A stretch of 36,768 nt of DNA from Bacteroidaceae bacterium (GTDB taxonomy: Bacteria; Bacteroidota; Bacteroidia; Bacteroidales; Bacteroidaceae). The notes beneath the pieces were generated by a model, which saw only the letters and a list, made by a program, of their open reading frames with translations, was not told the origin of the DNA and searched no databases. The DNA lies in assembly GCA_017466325.1 (NCBI GenBank), contig JAFTUK010000046.1:1-36768 (forward strand), given 5' to 3'. Each line of letters opens with the position of its first letter. The first letter of the stretch is position 1. The position numbers were made by a program, and so were the translations under genes. Positions 15,995 through 25,346 of the stretch are shown piece by piece.

Positions 15995-17386
15995 ATGGAC
16001 AATAAATTGGGAATCCAGGAATTGGCATTGGCTTTTGCGGAACGTTATGGATACGATACCAAGTCATCCATGGTTTTTGTAAAGACGGTATTTGAAATTG
16101 TAGAGGAATACGTATCCAAAGACAAACTGGTAAAGATAAAAGGATTCGGCACATTTAAATTGATAAGTGTCTCAGATCGTGAGAGTATAAATGTAAACAC
16201 TGGTGAACGTATAGTTATTGCCAGTCACAGCAAACTCACTTTTACGCCAGATGCAGCTTTAAGGGATGCGGTTAATCGTCCTTTTTCTGATTTTGAAACT
16301 ACTCCCTTGAGCGACTCTACTTCGCTTGAGGCAATGGAGCATATTCCTTCTGTAGAGGAGGCATCCCAAAACAATCTTCCAATTGAGAGCATCGAGTGTG
16401 AGGTACAGCCTGCAATCGTATTTGTTGAAGAGTGCGATGTACAAGAAGAATCAAGTCCTCTAAATGATACAGATGCGATTAATCAGTTTGTTGATAATGA
16501 TGAAGACAGTGCAGTAGGAAATGTGATAGAAAACACTAATGAATCAGTAGAGGTTGTTTCGGAAGATGCTAACTACAATACTGATAAGCAAGAAAAGACG
16601 GATATTGATTTAAATGAAACATCCTCAGACCCTGACAATCTTGTTCTTGTTGTAGAGGAAAGCAGTATGGTTGAGGCTACAGAGGAAGTATTGCCAAGAG
16701 AGGACGCTGTTGTGGAAGAAAGTGAGACAGTGCATGCTGATTTGGCCGGACATAATCAGCATAGGATAATCCAGAATACGTCAAATGCAGAGAACTCGCA
16801 TTATCCCATGTCGTCAGAGCCTGTTTTGTCCACAGGTTCTTCTAAATCATCCCGTATATATTGGTATGTGCTTTTAACTTTAGTATTGATGTCACTATCT
16901 TATGTCTGCGGGCACTATAAAGTTTTGGGGATGATAGATGTGAATCTGTATTCTGAAAATGAACTTAAGGATAATGTTTCCAACGTTACACAATCCGGTA
17001 ATGTATCAGAACCAACAGCTAACTCTACTGAGCCTGTTGTATCAGATGCTGTATCAGATACATTACACAATGATTCTGTAGGTACACAGGAAAATCAGGT
17101 TCCTGAAGAGTCTCCAGAAGAGATTGCCAAATACTATCCTCAGGTTCCAGGTGGAGAATATTGGATAGTTGGCAATTCTGGCAGGGTGCATTATATGGAG
17201 GTTGGTGAAACTCTTTATAGGATTGCAAGAAAGGAATTAGGTGATCAGAATTTGGTTCGTTATTTAATAGTTTTCAACAAATTTGAGGATCCGAATATAA
17301 TTCATACAGGTGATCCCATTAGAATTCCAAAACTGGTTAAGAAGGCACTGCCTAAGGTTACCGAAGTCGAGGGCGGAGAAGAGTAG
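15995..17386 (+). CDS. Membrane-anchored HU-domain protein with C-terminal LysM
   Basis: A 463-residue protein with three parts. Residues 1 to about 90 form an HU/IHF-type DNA-binding domain (KIKGFGTFKLISVSDR, then VNTGERIVIASHSKLTFTP, the usual arm). Residues ~95-280 are a low-complexity, strongly acidic linker. A hydrophobic helix at about 288-306 (YWYVLLTLVLMSLSYVCG) is preceded by Lys and Arg, which predicts the N-terminus in the cytoplasm. The C-terminus carries a LysM domain at about 397-447 (VGETLYRIARKELGD ... IIHTGDPIRIPK), which binds peptidoglycan. Topology implies that DNA binding faces the cytoplasm and wall binding faces the periplasm. It follows rimO and the smaller HU gene. 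The domain calls are by eye; the tethering role is inference. Confidence 0.85.
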   Translation: MDNKLGIQELALAFAERYGYDTKSSMVFVKTVFEIVEEYVSKDKLVKIKGFGTFKLISVSDRESINVNTGERIVIASHSKLTFTPDAALRDAVNRPFSDFETTPLSDSTSLEAMEHIPSVEEASQNNLPIESIECEVQPAIVFVEECDVQEESSPLNDTDAINQFVDNDEDSAVGNVIENTNESVEVVSEDANYNTDKQEKTDIDLNETSSDPDNLVLVVEESSMVEATEEVLPREDAVVEESETVHADLAGHNQHRIIQNTSNAENSHYPMSSEPVLSTGSSKSSRIYWYVLLTLVLMSLSYVCGHYKVLGMIDVNLYSENELKDNVSNVTQSGNVSEPTANSTEPVVSDAVSDTLHNDSVGTQENQVPEESPEEIAKYYPQVPGGEYWIVGNSGRVHYMEVGETLYRIARKELGDQNLVRYLIVFNKFEDPNIIHTGDPIRIPKLVKKALPKVTEVEGGEE

Positions 17387-17389
17387 TTT

Positions 17390-17444
17390 AGAGATTTCTT
17401 AAATCTCTGCATTAAGGACCATTGTGAACCAATTGGTCCTTAAT
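17390..17444 (+). terminator. Two tandem hairpins after the HU-LysM gene
   Basis: Agagattt (17390-17397) pairs exactly with aaatctct (17401-17408). Directly after, attaaggaccattg (17411-17424) pairs with caattggtccttaat (17430-17444) with one bulge. The second stem is strong. They separate the ftsY-rimO-HU block from the Bat block. Confidence 0.75.
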
Positions 17445-17513
17445 TCGTAAACATGTATTGTTGTGTTTTTAACACGCTTTATATAATGTATAGGACTTTT
17501 TAAACATTTAGCG

Positions 17514-17544
17514 TTGCCTATATGGCATAATCTTTCTATCTTTG
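17514..17544 (+). promoter_or_regulatory. Promoter of the moxR-bat operon
   Basis: TTGC (17514-17517), 19 nt, then TATCTTTG (17537-17544), a good -7 box with a slightly imperfect -33 box. The leader would be about 28 nt. Confidence 0.7.
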
Positions 17545-17578
17545 CATCCAAAACAATAAAAAGTACTTTTAAGACACA

Positions 17579-18571
17579 ATGAACTCTTTTGATATCCGTG
17601 CTCTGAATGAGCAGATAGAGCGTCAAAGCGCATTCGTTACCAACCTGCAGACGGGAATGGCTCAGGTTATTGTAGGCCAGAAGCATTTGGTGGAGTCACT
17701 GCTGATAGGTCTTCTTAGCGATGGTCATGTACTGCTTGAGGGTGTTCCTGGTCTGGCAAAGACACAGGCCATCAAGACGTTGGCTTCACTGGTGGATGCG
17801 CAGTTCAGCCGAATCCAGTTCACCCCCGACCTGTTGCCTGCCGACGTTATTGGTACAATGATCTATTCGCAGAAGGAGGAAGGTTTCCAGGTAGAGAAAG
17901 GTCCCGTGTTTGCCAATTTCGTTCTGGCAGATGAGATCAACCGTGCTCCGGCCAAGGTGCAGAGCGCATTGCTGGAGGCCATGCAGGAGCGCCAGGTTAC
18001 TATCGGCAAAGAAACCTTCCAGCTGCCCAAGCCTTTCCTTGTGTTAGCTACACAGAACCCCATTGAACAAGAGGGTACATATCCTCTGCCTGAAGCACAA
18101 GTGGACCGTTTCATGCTCAAGGTAATTATTGATTACCCCAAGCTGGAGGAGGAGAAACTGATTGTGCGTCAGAATATCAAGGGCGATGCTCCTGCCATAA
18201 CTCCGCTGATGAGTACACAGGAGATTATGGAGGCCCGTGCTGTGGTTCGCCAGGTTTATTTGGATGAAAAGATAGAACAGTACATTGCCGATATTGTTTT
18301 TGCTACACGTTATCCAGAGAAGTATAACCTCAAGGACATGAAGGATTACATAGAATTCGGTGCCAGCCCCCGTGCAAGTATCAACCTTGCGTTGGCGGCA
18401 AGGGCGTATGCCTTCATCAAGCGTCGCGGGTATGTCATTCCTGAAGATGTCCGTGCTGTGGCCCATGATGTCTTGCGCCATCGTATCGGTTTGTCTTATG
18501 AGGCCGAGGCCAATAATATTACTCCCGAGGAAATCGTAAGCAAGATAATCAACAAGATAGAGGTGCCTTGA
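17579..18571 (+). CDS. MoxR-family AAA+ ATPase
   Basis: MoxR ATPases act as chaperones that remodel VWA-domain partners, often loading metal ions or assembling complexes. The 330-residue protein carries Walker A GVPGLAKTQ (residues 55-63), Walker B with the AAA+ helix FVLADEINRAP (114-124), LLEAMQERQVTIG, the sensor-like LATQNPIEQEGTYPLPEAQVDRF, and the C-terminal lid with GASPRASINLALAARA. It opens the Bat gene order and is followed after 34 bp by the DUF58 gene. No other gene in the block supplies ATPase activity, so this is the likely motor. Confidence 0.95.
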   Translation: MNSFDIRALNEQIERQSAFVTNLQTGMAQVIVGQKHLVESLLIGLLSDGHVLLEGVPGLAKTQAIKTLASLVDAQFSRIQFTPDLLPADVIGTMIYSQKEEGFQVEKGPVFANFVLADEINRAPAKVQSALLEAMQERQVTIGKETFQLPKPFLVLATQNPIEQEGTYPLPEAQVDRFMLKVIIDYPKLEEEKLIVRQNIKGDAPAITPLMSTQEIMEARAVVRQVYLDEKIEQYIADIVFATRYPEKYNLKDMKDYIEFGASPRASINLALAARAYAFIKRRGYVIPEDVRAVAHDVLRHRIGLSYEAEANNITPEEIVSKIINKIEVP

Positions 18572-18605
18572 TCTGTCGTTTGGAATATCGTGCAGGTAAA
18601 AAAGC

Positions 18606-19475
18606 ATGGAAACAAGTGAATTGCTAAAGCGCGTCAGGCAGATAGAAATCAAGACGAAGGGCTTGTCCAACAATATCTTTGCCGGTGAATACCATTCTGC
18701 CTTTAAGGGTAGGGGTATGGCCTTTGCCGAGGTTCGCGAATACCAGTATGGCGATGACATCCGAGATATAGAATGGAATGTCACTGCCAGATTCAACAAA
18801 CCATTTGTCAAGGTTTTTGAGGAGGAACGTGAACTTACGGTAATGCTTTGTATAGATGTCAGCGGCAGTCTGGAGTTTGGCTCGCATGTCCAGACGAAAC
18901 GCAGGATGCTTACGGAGATATCCGCAACCCTGGCTTTTTCTGCCATTCAGAATAACGACAAGATAGGTGTGATATTCTTCTCGGACCGTATAGAGAAGTT
19001 CATTCCTCCCAAGAAGGGACGTAAGCACATTCTTTATATCATACGCGAACTGTTGGAGTTCAAACCCGAGAGCAACCGTACGGATGTGGGTTGTGCCGTG
19101 GAGTATCTGACCTCCGTCATCAAGCGCAGGTGCACAGCTTTCCTGCTTAGTGACTTCTTGGACGACAAAGACTTCCGTCAGCCTCTGACCATAGCCAACC
19201 GCAAGCACGATGTAGTGGCAGTGCAGGTGTATGACCGCCGTATTGCTGAATTGCCAGATGTCGGTCTGATGCAGATTCGCGATGCAGAGACAGGAGAGGA
19301 GATGCTCGTTGATACCAGCAGCAAGAAAGTACGCAACCAACATGCCGCATGGTGGAGGGGACAGCAGAATCGTTTGAGGGAAACCTTTACGCGTAGCGGA
19401 GTGGACAATGTAAGCGTACGTACCGATCATGATTACGTTACGGCCCTTATGGGACTGTTCAAGCAAAGGTCTTGA
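18606..19475 (+). CDS. DUF58 protein with VWA-like fold
   Basis: DUF58 proteins pair with MoxR ATPases in Bat operons. The 289-residue product holds the hallmark GDDIRDIEWNVTARFNKPFVK (split over residues 57-77) and the MIDAS-like metal site CIDVSGS near residue 87. Sequence continues with TSLIKRR-like and LLSDFLDDKDF, the usual third MIDAS region. No membrane segment is seen, so it is probably cytoplasmic and bound to the complex. It lies between moxR and the uncharacterised membrane protein gene. The precise role is not known in any species I can name. Confidence 0.93.
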   Translation: METSELLKRVRQIEIKTKGLSNNIFAGEYHSAFKGRGMAFAEVREYQYGDDIRDIEWNVTARFNKPFVKVFEEERELTVMLCIDVSGSLEFGSHVQTKRRMLTEISATLAFSAIQNNDKIGVIFFSDRIEKFIPPKKGRKHILYIIRELLEFKPESNRTDVGCAVEYLTSVIKRRCTAFLLSDFLDDKDFRQPLTIANRKHDVVAVQVYDRRIAELPDVGLMQIRDAETGEEMLVDTSSKKVRNQHAAWWRGQQNRLRETFTRSGVDNVSVRTDHDYVTALMGLFKQRS

Positions 19476-19523
19476 CATCGCTCTGGCTGATGAATGATTG
19501 GAAATTGAAAATAGGACTTTAAG

Positions 19524-20645
19524 ATGTTTTGTGTAAAACAGAATAATACCAGTAATGGCATGAGAATGGTCGGCAGAGTGGTTGCAGTACTGGCAGTTGC
19601 TTTGTTGCTTGTTTTGCCACTTCATGCACAGGTAACGGTAACTGCGCGTCTGGACAGTCTGCAGATGTTCGTAGGACAGCAGGATGGATTGGAACTGGAG
19701 GTTTCTATGCCGGCAGGCAAGAACTTGCAGTTGCCTGCACTGAAGAAGGGTATGGAGATAGTTCCTGATGTGGAGATAGTAGATGTTGGTGCTCCCGATA
19801 CTGTGCGTATGAACGACGGAAAGCAACTGCAGGTAACACAGCGCTATGTCATCACGGCTTGGGATTCATCTTTCTATTATCTGCCCCCAATGCAAGTGAT
19901 GGTGGATTCTACGGTGTATGAAAGTAAACCTTTGGCATTGAAGGTCTATACCCTTGATGTTGATACTCTTAATGCGGAGGTGTTTTTCCCTCCTCGCAAT
20001 ATTCAGGAACTGCCTTTCAGTTGGGATGATTGGAAACAGATTGCCTACAGTCTTTTGGCAATACTTCCATTGGTGGCCCTGATAGTTGCCATGAGCATGT
20101 TGATCAAGAAGGGCAAACCCATATTCCGTATAATCCGACGCAAGAAGAAGATTCCTGCACATCAGGTTGCCATAAGCGAGATAGAGCGCATAAAGGCGCA
20201 ACGCACATGGGCTCAGGAGGATAGCAAGGAGTATTATACCCTGCTTACTGATGCCCTGAGAACCTACATTCAGGAAAGGTATTCATTCTCTGCAATGGAG
20301 ATGACCAGTTCAGAAATCATAGAGCGTCTCACACAGGACGGGGACCAAAAGAGTCTTGATGAGCTGAGAGAGATTTTCCGTACTGCAGACTTGGTTAAAT
20401 TCGCAAAATGGAGTACCCAGATTAACGAAAACGATGCAAACCTTGTGGCGGCACTGCAATATGTAAATGAGACGAAAGTGGAGGAAGACGCGAATGCCAA
20501 AACTGAACCTGAGGTTGTGAAGGAAACGGACAAGCAACGCCAGTTGCAGGTCATTGTCATGCGTGTCATAATTGTAATATCCGCAATAGTCATAGCCTTC
20601 ATCCTTGGAACTGTGGTATGGCGTCTGTACGATATGTTTGCTTAA
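19524..20645 (+). CDS. Uncharacterised Bat-operon membrane protein
   Basis: The 373-residue protein has a signal peptide (hydrophobic VVAVLAVALLLVLPLHAQ, residues ~18-36), a beta-rich extracytoplasmic part, a membrane helix near residues 168-192 (AYSLLAILPLVALIVAMSM), then a basic cytoplasmic region (RIIRRKKKIPAH) with a helical domain around YYTLLTDALRTYIQERY, and a second helix near the C-terminus (RVIIVISAIVIAFILGTVV). This layout resembles BatD-like and DUF4381-like proteins found between DUF58 and BatA. The function is unknown. The first ATG is used here; an ATG 36 bp later would give a cleaner signal peptide. Confidence 0.8.
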   Translation: MFCVKQNNTSNGMRMVGRVVAVLAVALLLVLPLHAQVTVTARLDSLQMFVGQQDGLELEVSMPAGKNLQLPALKKGMEIVPDVEIVDVGAPDTVRMNDGKQLQVTQRYVITAWDSSFYYLPPMQVMVDSTVYESKPLALKVYTLDVDTLNAEVFFPPRNIQELPFSWDDWKQIAYSLLAILPLVALIVAMSMLIKKGKPIFRIIRRKKKIPAHQVAISEIERIKAQRTWAQEDSKEYYTLLTDALRTYIQERYSFSAMEMTSSEIIERLTQDGDQKSLDELREIFRTADLVKFAKWSTQINENDANLVAALQYVNETKVEEDANAKTEPEVVKETDKQRQLQVIVMRVIIVISAIVIAFILGTVVWRLYDMFA

Positions 20646-20687
20646 GCAGGCATTGGTATTAAATGCAAGAATATATTGATAGTAATT

Positions 20688-21686
20688 ATGGAATTCAATA
20701 ATCCCTTCTATTTCCTATTGCTTCTTCTACTTATACCTTATATAATATGGTATGTGCTAAATCACAGGAAGGCCACACCTTCAATAAGGATAAGTTCTAC
20801 GGCGAGTTTCCTGCGTACCAAGTCTACATGGAGAATATGGTTCACGCATGTTCCGTTTCTTCTGACCATAGTAGGATATACGGCAATGGTTTGCGCCTTG
20901 GCTCGTCCGCAAACGGCAAACTCATGGAGCAATACCAGCGTTGAGGGTATTGACATAATGCTGTGCATGGATGTTTCTACCAGTATGCTGGCTGAGGACT
21001 TGAAACCGAACCGAGTACAAGCAGCACGCAATGTTGCTATAGAGTTTATCAATGGCAGAAAGAATGACAATATCGGCCTGACAGTCTTTGCCGGTGAGGC
21101 CTATACCCAGTGTCCCATGACGATGGACCATACTGCATTGTTGAATCTGCTGAGCGGTATGGACTGTAATATGGCCATGCGTGGAATGTTGGAGGATGGT
21201 ACTGCAATCGGTATGGGTATTGCCAATGCTGTGTCCCGACTTAAGGAATCCAAGGCCAAGAGCAAGGTAGTCATTCTTCTTACCGACGGTACGAATAATC
21301 GTGGAGACATTTCGCCTGGTATGGCTGCCGATATAGCCAAGAGTTTCGGCATTCGTGTCTACACTGTTGCGGTGGGAACAAATGGAACGGCACCTTATCC
21401 CATGTATGTCAATGGGCATAAGGAATATGTCAATGTCCCTGTGGAGATTGATACCAAGACCTTGTCTATGATAGCGGAGAAGACAGATGCAAAGACGTAC
21501 AGGGCAACAAATACGGAGAAACTTTTTGAGGTCTACGAAGAGATAGATCAGTTGGAACGGACAAAGATGAATGTTCGCAAGTATTCTAAACGTTACGAGT
21601 CATTTCAGACTTTTGCGTTAATATCGTTCTTATCTCTTGCTTTGGCTCTTATGTTGAAGGTGACAATCTTGAAGAGACTCCCTTAA
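20688..21686 (+). CDS. batA: BatA, VWA-domain aerotolerance protein
   Basis: BatA is an inner-membrane protein with a von Willebrand A domain, named for a role in aerotolerance of Bacteroides fragilis. The 332-residue product has two N-terminal helices, ARPQTANSW, then the VWA domain with MIDAS motif MDVSTSM (Asp95, Ser97, Ser99) and VVILLTDGTNNRG. A further helix (TFALISFLSLALALMLKV) closes the protein. The ATG at 20688 is chosen over a TTG four codons upstream. batB begins 11 bp after its end. It is one of two tandem VWA proteins that probably act together. Confidence 0.95.
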   Translation: MEFNNPFYFLLLLLLIPYIIWYVLNHRKATPSIRISSTASFLRTKSTWRIWFTHVPFLLTIVGYTAMVCALARPQTANSWSNTSVEGIDIMLCMDVSTSMLAEDLKPNRVQAARNVAIEFINGRKNDNIGLTVFAGEAYTQCPMTMDHTALLNLLSGMDCNMAMRGMLEDGTAIGMGIANAVSRLKESKAKSKVVILLTDGTNNRGDISPGMAADIAKSFGIRVYTVAVGTNGTAPYPMYVNGHKEYVNVPVEIDTKTLSMIAEKTDAKTYRATNTEKLFEVYEEIDQLERTKMNVRKYSKRYESFQTFALISFLSLALALMLKVTILKRLP

Positions 21687-21697
21687 AACTGTGAAGT

Positions 21698-22723
21698 ATG
21701 TTTAGATTTGAAACTCCAGAATATCTGTATTTGCTCTTGTTGCTGCCAGTTTTGGCTGTCGCACACTATTTGTGGGTATATAGGAAGAAACGCAATCTCA
21801 GACGATATGGTGATCCGGTTTTGCTGAGCGCCTTTATGCGGGATGTATCCCGCCTTAGAACAGAGCTGAAGTTCTGGTTCTTGCAATTATCCCTGCTCTT
21901 CCTTATCATAGCTCTTGCACGTCCGCAGTATGGTACACGTGTTGATACGCGTAAGCGCAGTGGTATAGAGGCTATTATTGCAATGGATGTCAGCAACAGC
22001 ATGTTGGCAGAGGATGTTCGTCCCAATAGATTGGAAAAAGCTAAGATGATGGTGTCCAATCTTGTCGATAATATGACAGACGACAAGATAGGCCTGATAG
22101 TCTATGCCGGTCAGGCTTTTGTCCAGTTGCCAATTACCAGTGATTATGTTTCGGCAAAAATGTTCCTGGAAACTATCTCTCCCTCAATGATAGAGATGCA
22201 GGGTACAGACATTGCTGCTGCAATCTCATTGGCCTCCAATAGTTTTACCGCTCAGGAAGGGGTGGCGCGTGCCATATTCGTCATAACAGATGGTGAAGAC
22301 AACGAGGGTGGGGCAGTTGAGGCTGCCAAAGCCGCGGCACAAAAGGGAATCCATGTTTATATGTTAGGCGTTGGAGAACCCGCAGGTGCTCCCATCCCCA
22401 TTCCTGGTACTGGTCAGTATATCATAGACAATGAGGGCAATACCGTTATTTCGCGTCTTAATGAAGACATGTGCCGTGAGATAGCAAATGCCGGTAATGG
22501 AAATTACATATACGTTGATAACAGCAGTTCTGCACAGAAGAAATTGGACAAGTATGTAGAGAATCTTGGAAGGGTGGAGATGGAGTCTTCTATTTTCTCC
22601 GAAGATGACGAGCAGTTCCAAAGTTTTCTCCTCATGTCAATGTTCTTTTTGTTACTGGATGTCCTGTTGCTGGAGCGTAAGAACCATATTCTGCAAAGAT
22701 TTACATTCTTTACAAAGAAATAG
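21698..22723 (+). CDS. batB: BatB, VWA-domain protein
   Basis: The 341-residue product parallels BatA: N-terminal helices, RPQYGTRVDTRKRSG, then the MIDAS motif AMDVSNSM (Asp97, Ser99, Ser101), TSDYVSAKMFLETISP, and VITDGEDNEGG. A hydrophobic helix near residues 310-325 and a basic end follow. The similarity to the preceding gene reflects an old duplication. It probably forms the VWA pair remodelled by MoxR. Confidence 0.95.
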   Translation: MFRFETPEYLYLLLLLPVLAVAHYLWVYRKKRNLRRYGDPVLLSAFMRDVSRLRTELKFWFLQLSLLFLIIALARPQYGTRVDTRKRSGIEAIIAMDVSNSMLAEDVRPNRLEKAKMMVSNLVDNMTDDKIGLIVYAGQAFVQLPITSDYVSAKMFLETISPSMIEMQGTDIAAAISLASNSFTAQEGVARAIFVITDGEDNEGGAVEAAKAAAQKGIHVYMLGVGEPAGAPIPIPGTGQYIIDNEGNTVISRLNEDMCREIANAGNGNYIYVDNSSSAQKKLDKYVENLGRVEMESSIFSEDDEQFQSFLLMSMFFLLLDVLLLERKNHILQRFTFFTKK

Positions 22724-22746
22724 AGAAACTATAGAAGTTTTGTGTT

Positions 22747-23463
22747 ATGAAACGATACTTGATACTTCTCTTCATATCCATGGCATGTCTTGGAACTTTG
22801 GAAGCCCAGACATTGCGTGATTATGTGCGTAGAGGCAACCGCCTTATGCTGGATACTCTGGGAGGAAGTGACTTTTCCGAGAAGGCTATAGTGCAATACA
22901 AGAAGGCTTTGGAGAAGGACTCTACTTTCAGTATCCCCAGATATAATTTGGGTAACGCTTTGATAAGACAGGGAAAACCTCAGGATGCCATGGCCGAGTA
23001 CCTTACTGCAGCAAAGTACGAAAAGGATAAGCAGCGTCTCTCGGACATATATCATAATATGGGTGTTTTGTTGCAGGCGTCAAAAAAATATAACGAGGCA
23101 GTGGAGTGTTATAAGGAATCTCTTCGTAATGACCCCTCTAATGATGAAACCCGTTACAACTATGTCTTGGCAAAATGGCATCTGAAAAATCAGCAGGATG
23201 ACAGTCAGGACGGAGAAGACAACAAAGAGGATAAGCAAGAACAGCAAAAGCAGGAAGAGAAGAATAAAGAAGAGGGTCAGCAGAAACAAGAGCAGCCGCA
23301 ACCTCAACAGTCACAATCTCAGCAGCAGGACAAGTCGGAAATGTCAAAGGAGAATGCGGAACGCCTTCTTCAGGCAGCAATGAGAAACGAAAAGGAAACC
23401 CAGGAGAAAATACAACGTCAGCAGCAGGAATCACCTCGCAGACGTTTGCAGAAGCAGTGGTAG
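22747..23463 (+). CDS. batC: BatC, TPR protein
   Basis: The 238-residue product starts with a signal peptide (MKRYLILLFISMACLGTLEAQ), then three TPR units between about residues 35 and 145 (FSIPRYNLGNALIRQGKPQ, DIYHNMGVLLQASKKYNEA, YNYVLAKWHLKNQQD). The C-terminal third is Gln/Lys/Glu-rich low-complexity sequence, which is the known form of BatC. TPRs imply protein binding in the periplasm. It follows batB after 23 bp. Confidence 0.93.
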   Translation: MKRYLILLFISMACLGTLEAQTLRDYVRRGNRLMLDTLGGSDFSEKAIVQYKKALEKDSTFSIPRYNLGNALIRQGKPQDAMAEYLTAAKYEKDKQRLSDIYHNMGVLLQASKKYNEAVECYKESLRNDPSNDETRYNYVLAKWHLKNQQDDSQDGEDNKEDKQEQQKQEEKNKEEGQQKQEQPQPQQSQSQQQDKSEMSKENAERLLQAAMRNEKETQEKIQRQQQESPRRRLQKQW

Positions 23464-23526
23464 CCGTAGTTCATTGCGTTATAAGTAGTAATTACATATT
23501 ATAAAAGGAATAAATACAGGACAGTT

Positions 23527-25338
23527 GTGAATAGGATAAGTTATACATTATTCTTACTTTTGATGGCTGTACTTTCCACATTTGCGCAGACGGTACGCAT
23601 ACAGGCGCCAGATGTTTGTGAAGTGGGGCGCCGTATAAATGTAAGTTATGTGGTAGACACTCAGGACGTGGAAGATATCCAGGTTGGTGAGTTTCCTGGC
23701 TTTGAAATGCTTTATGGTCCATCCACCAGCAGTCAAAGTTCTTTCCAGATGATAAATGGAAAGACTACACATTCCAGCACAATAACCTTTACCTATGTGT
23801 TATTGGCTGAAAAGGAAGGTGACTACACCTTACCTGCTGCAAGTGTCAAGGTAAATGGAAAGACAATACGTAGCGGAACTGCCACTATCCAGGTGTTGCC
23901 TTCCTCCAACTCTTCTCAAGGAATGTCTTCTGCACACGGTTCTTCGTCTCAGGGTTCCCATCATTCCGACGGTACTGTCAGCGACAGGGATTTGTTCATT
24001 ACTGCTACAGCAAGTAAGAGCAGGATATTCGAGCAGGAAGCCGTGGTCTTGACCTATAAGCTTTATACATTGGTGAATCTCCGGCAGCTTGCAGGTGAGA
24101 TGCCAGAATTGGACGGATTTCATTGTCAGGAACTCAACAGTAAGGCCCAGCTTTCTTTGAAATACGAGCGTTACAATGGACGTAACTACGGTACGGCCAT
24201 TTGGCGTCAATACGTGCTCTTCCCACAGAAAAGCGGTAAGATGACAATCCCCAGTGTTTCCTTTGATGCAGAAGTGGAGGTCACAAATCACACTGCAGAC
24301 CCGTTTGATATCTTTTTCGGCGGAGGGTCACTTACCCAAATGTTCCGTAAGACCATTAGGACACCGGAGGTAGAGATAGATGTCAAACCTCTGCCGTCTC
24401 CTGTGCCCTCAAACTTTTCTGGTGCAGTGGGCAAGTTCTCGATGACAGGTACCCTGACTCCCGAGCAATTGGATGCCAACGATGCGGCATCCATGAGGAT
24501 TGTTGTTTCAGGTCAGGGCAACATGAAGCTCATGAAATCTCCTTCTGTAGATATGCCCAAGGACTTTGAAGTGTACACACCGAAGGAAACGGACAAGACA
24601 ACCAGTACAGCCGGTGGCGCAAAGGGAAATGTCATCTTTGATTATGTTATAGTTCCACGCCATGGCGGCCGGTATTCCATCCCTCCTGTTGAATTTGTGT
24701 ATTTCAATCCCGATGCAGAGAAATACGTTACTTTACGCACCGATTCATTCCATCTTGCTGTTGCCAAGGGACAACCGGTAGCAGGCGGAACGTCAGTACG
24801 CGAGAAAGAAGACCTGCGTGTCCTTTCTTCAGACATTCATTACATCAATACCCGCAAGGCAAATATTCGCAAAAGCGTTGATGGTTTCTTCGGAACAACC
24901 GTATATGTGTTAATATACATAGGAGCTTTAACACTCTTTCTGTTGCTGCTGGCCATCTTCTATCGTCAGGCCAAAGCCAATGCCGACATTGCCCGCAAGC
25001 GTGGCAAACGTGCCGGTAAGGAGGCGACAAAGCGTCTGAAGGTAGCCCGTAAGTTGCTCAAGAATCATGAGGCAGGTCCTTTCTATGAAGAGACGTTAAG
25101 GGCTTTGTTGGGTTATGTCGGTGATAAACTGAATATCCCCATGACTCATCTGGCCAAGGAAAATGTCCGTGAGGCATTGGCGGCACGAGGCGTGGACGAG
25201 GCACTGATACGTCAGTATATGGATGTCCTTGAGTCGTGCGAGTTTGCACGTTTTGCGCCAGGCGATCCAATGGCAACGATGGACAAGATATATGAGTCCG
25301 CCACTCAGGCTATTAACAACTTGAACAAGAATCTATAG
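23527..25338 (+). CDS. batD: BatD, periplasmic/membrane protein of the Bat complex
   Basis: The 603-residue product starts at a GTG (23527) with a signal peptide, MNRISYTLFLLLMAVLSTFAQ. A long beta-rich extracellular part contains the BatD repeats (RVGRRINVSYVVDTQD-type immunoglobulin-like strands). A membrane helix lies near residues 457-480 (YVLIYIGALTLFLLLLAIF), followed by a basic helical cytoplasmic tail (AKANADIARKRGKRAGKEA). The GTG start is supported by the signal peptide; no ATG gives a better one. Its role is thought to be structural. Confidence 0.92.
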   Translation: MNRISYTLFLLLMAVLSTFAQTVRIQAPDVCEVGRRINVSYVVDTQDVEDIQVGEFPGFEMLYGPSTSSQSSFQMINGKTTHSSTITFTYVLLAEKEGDYTLPAASVKVNGKTIRSGTATIQVLPSSNSSQGMSSAHGSSSQGSHHSDGTVSDRDLFITATASKSRIFEQEAVVLTYKLYTLVNLRQLAGEMPELDGFHCQELNSKAQLSLKYERYNGRNYGTAIWRQYVLFPQKSGKMTIPSVSFDAEVEVTNHTADPFDIFFGGGSLTQMFRKTIRTPEVEIDVKPLPSPVPSNFSGAVGKFSMTGTLTPEQLDANDAASMRIVVSGQGNMKLMKSPSVDMPKDFEVYTPKETDKTTSTAGGAKGNVIFDYVIVPRHGGRYSIPPVEFVYFNPDAEKYVTLRTDSFHLAVAKGQPVAGGTSVREKEDLRVLSSDIHYINTRKANIRKSVDGFFGTTVYVLIYIGALTLFLLLLAIFYRQAKANADIARKRGKRAGKEATKRLKVARKLLKNHEAGPFYEETLRALLGYVGDKLNIPMTHLAKENVREALAARGVDEALIRQYMDVLESCEFARFAPGDPMATMDKIYESATQAINNLNKNL

Positions 25339-25346
25339 TTTTGCAC

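Noticed and set aside
18624-19826. 400-residue open frame antisense to the DUF58 gene
   Set aside because: DUF58 motifs are intact on the other strand and this frame crosses two genes.
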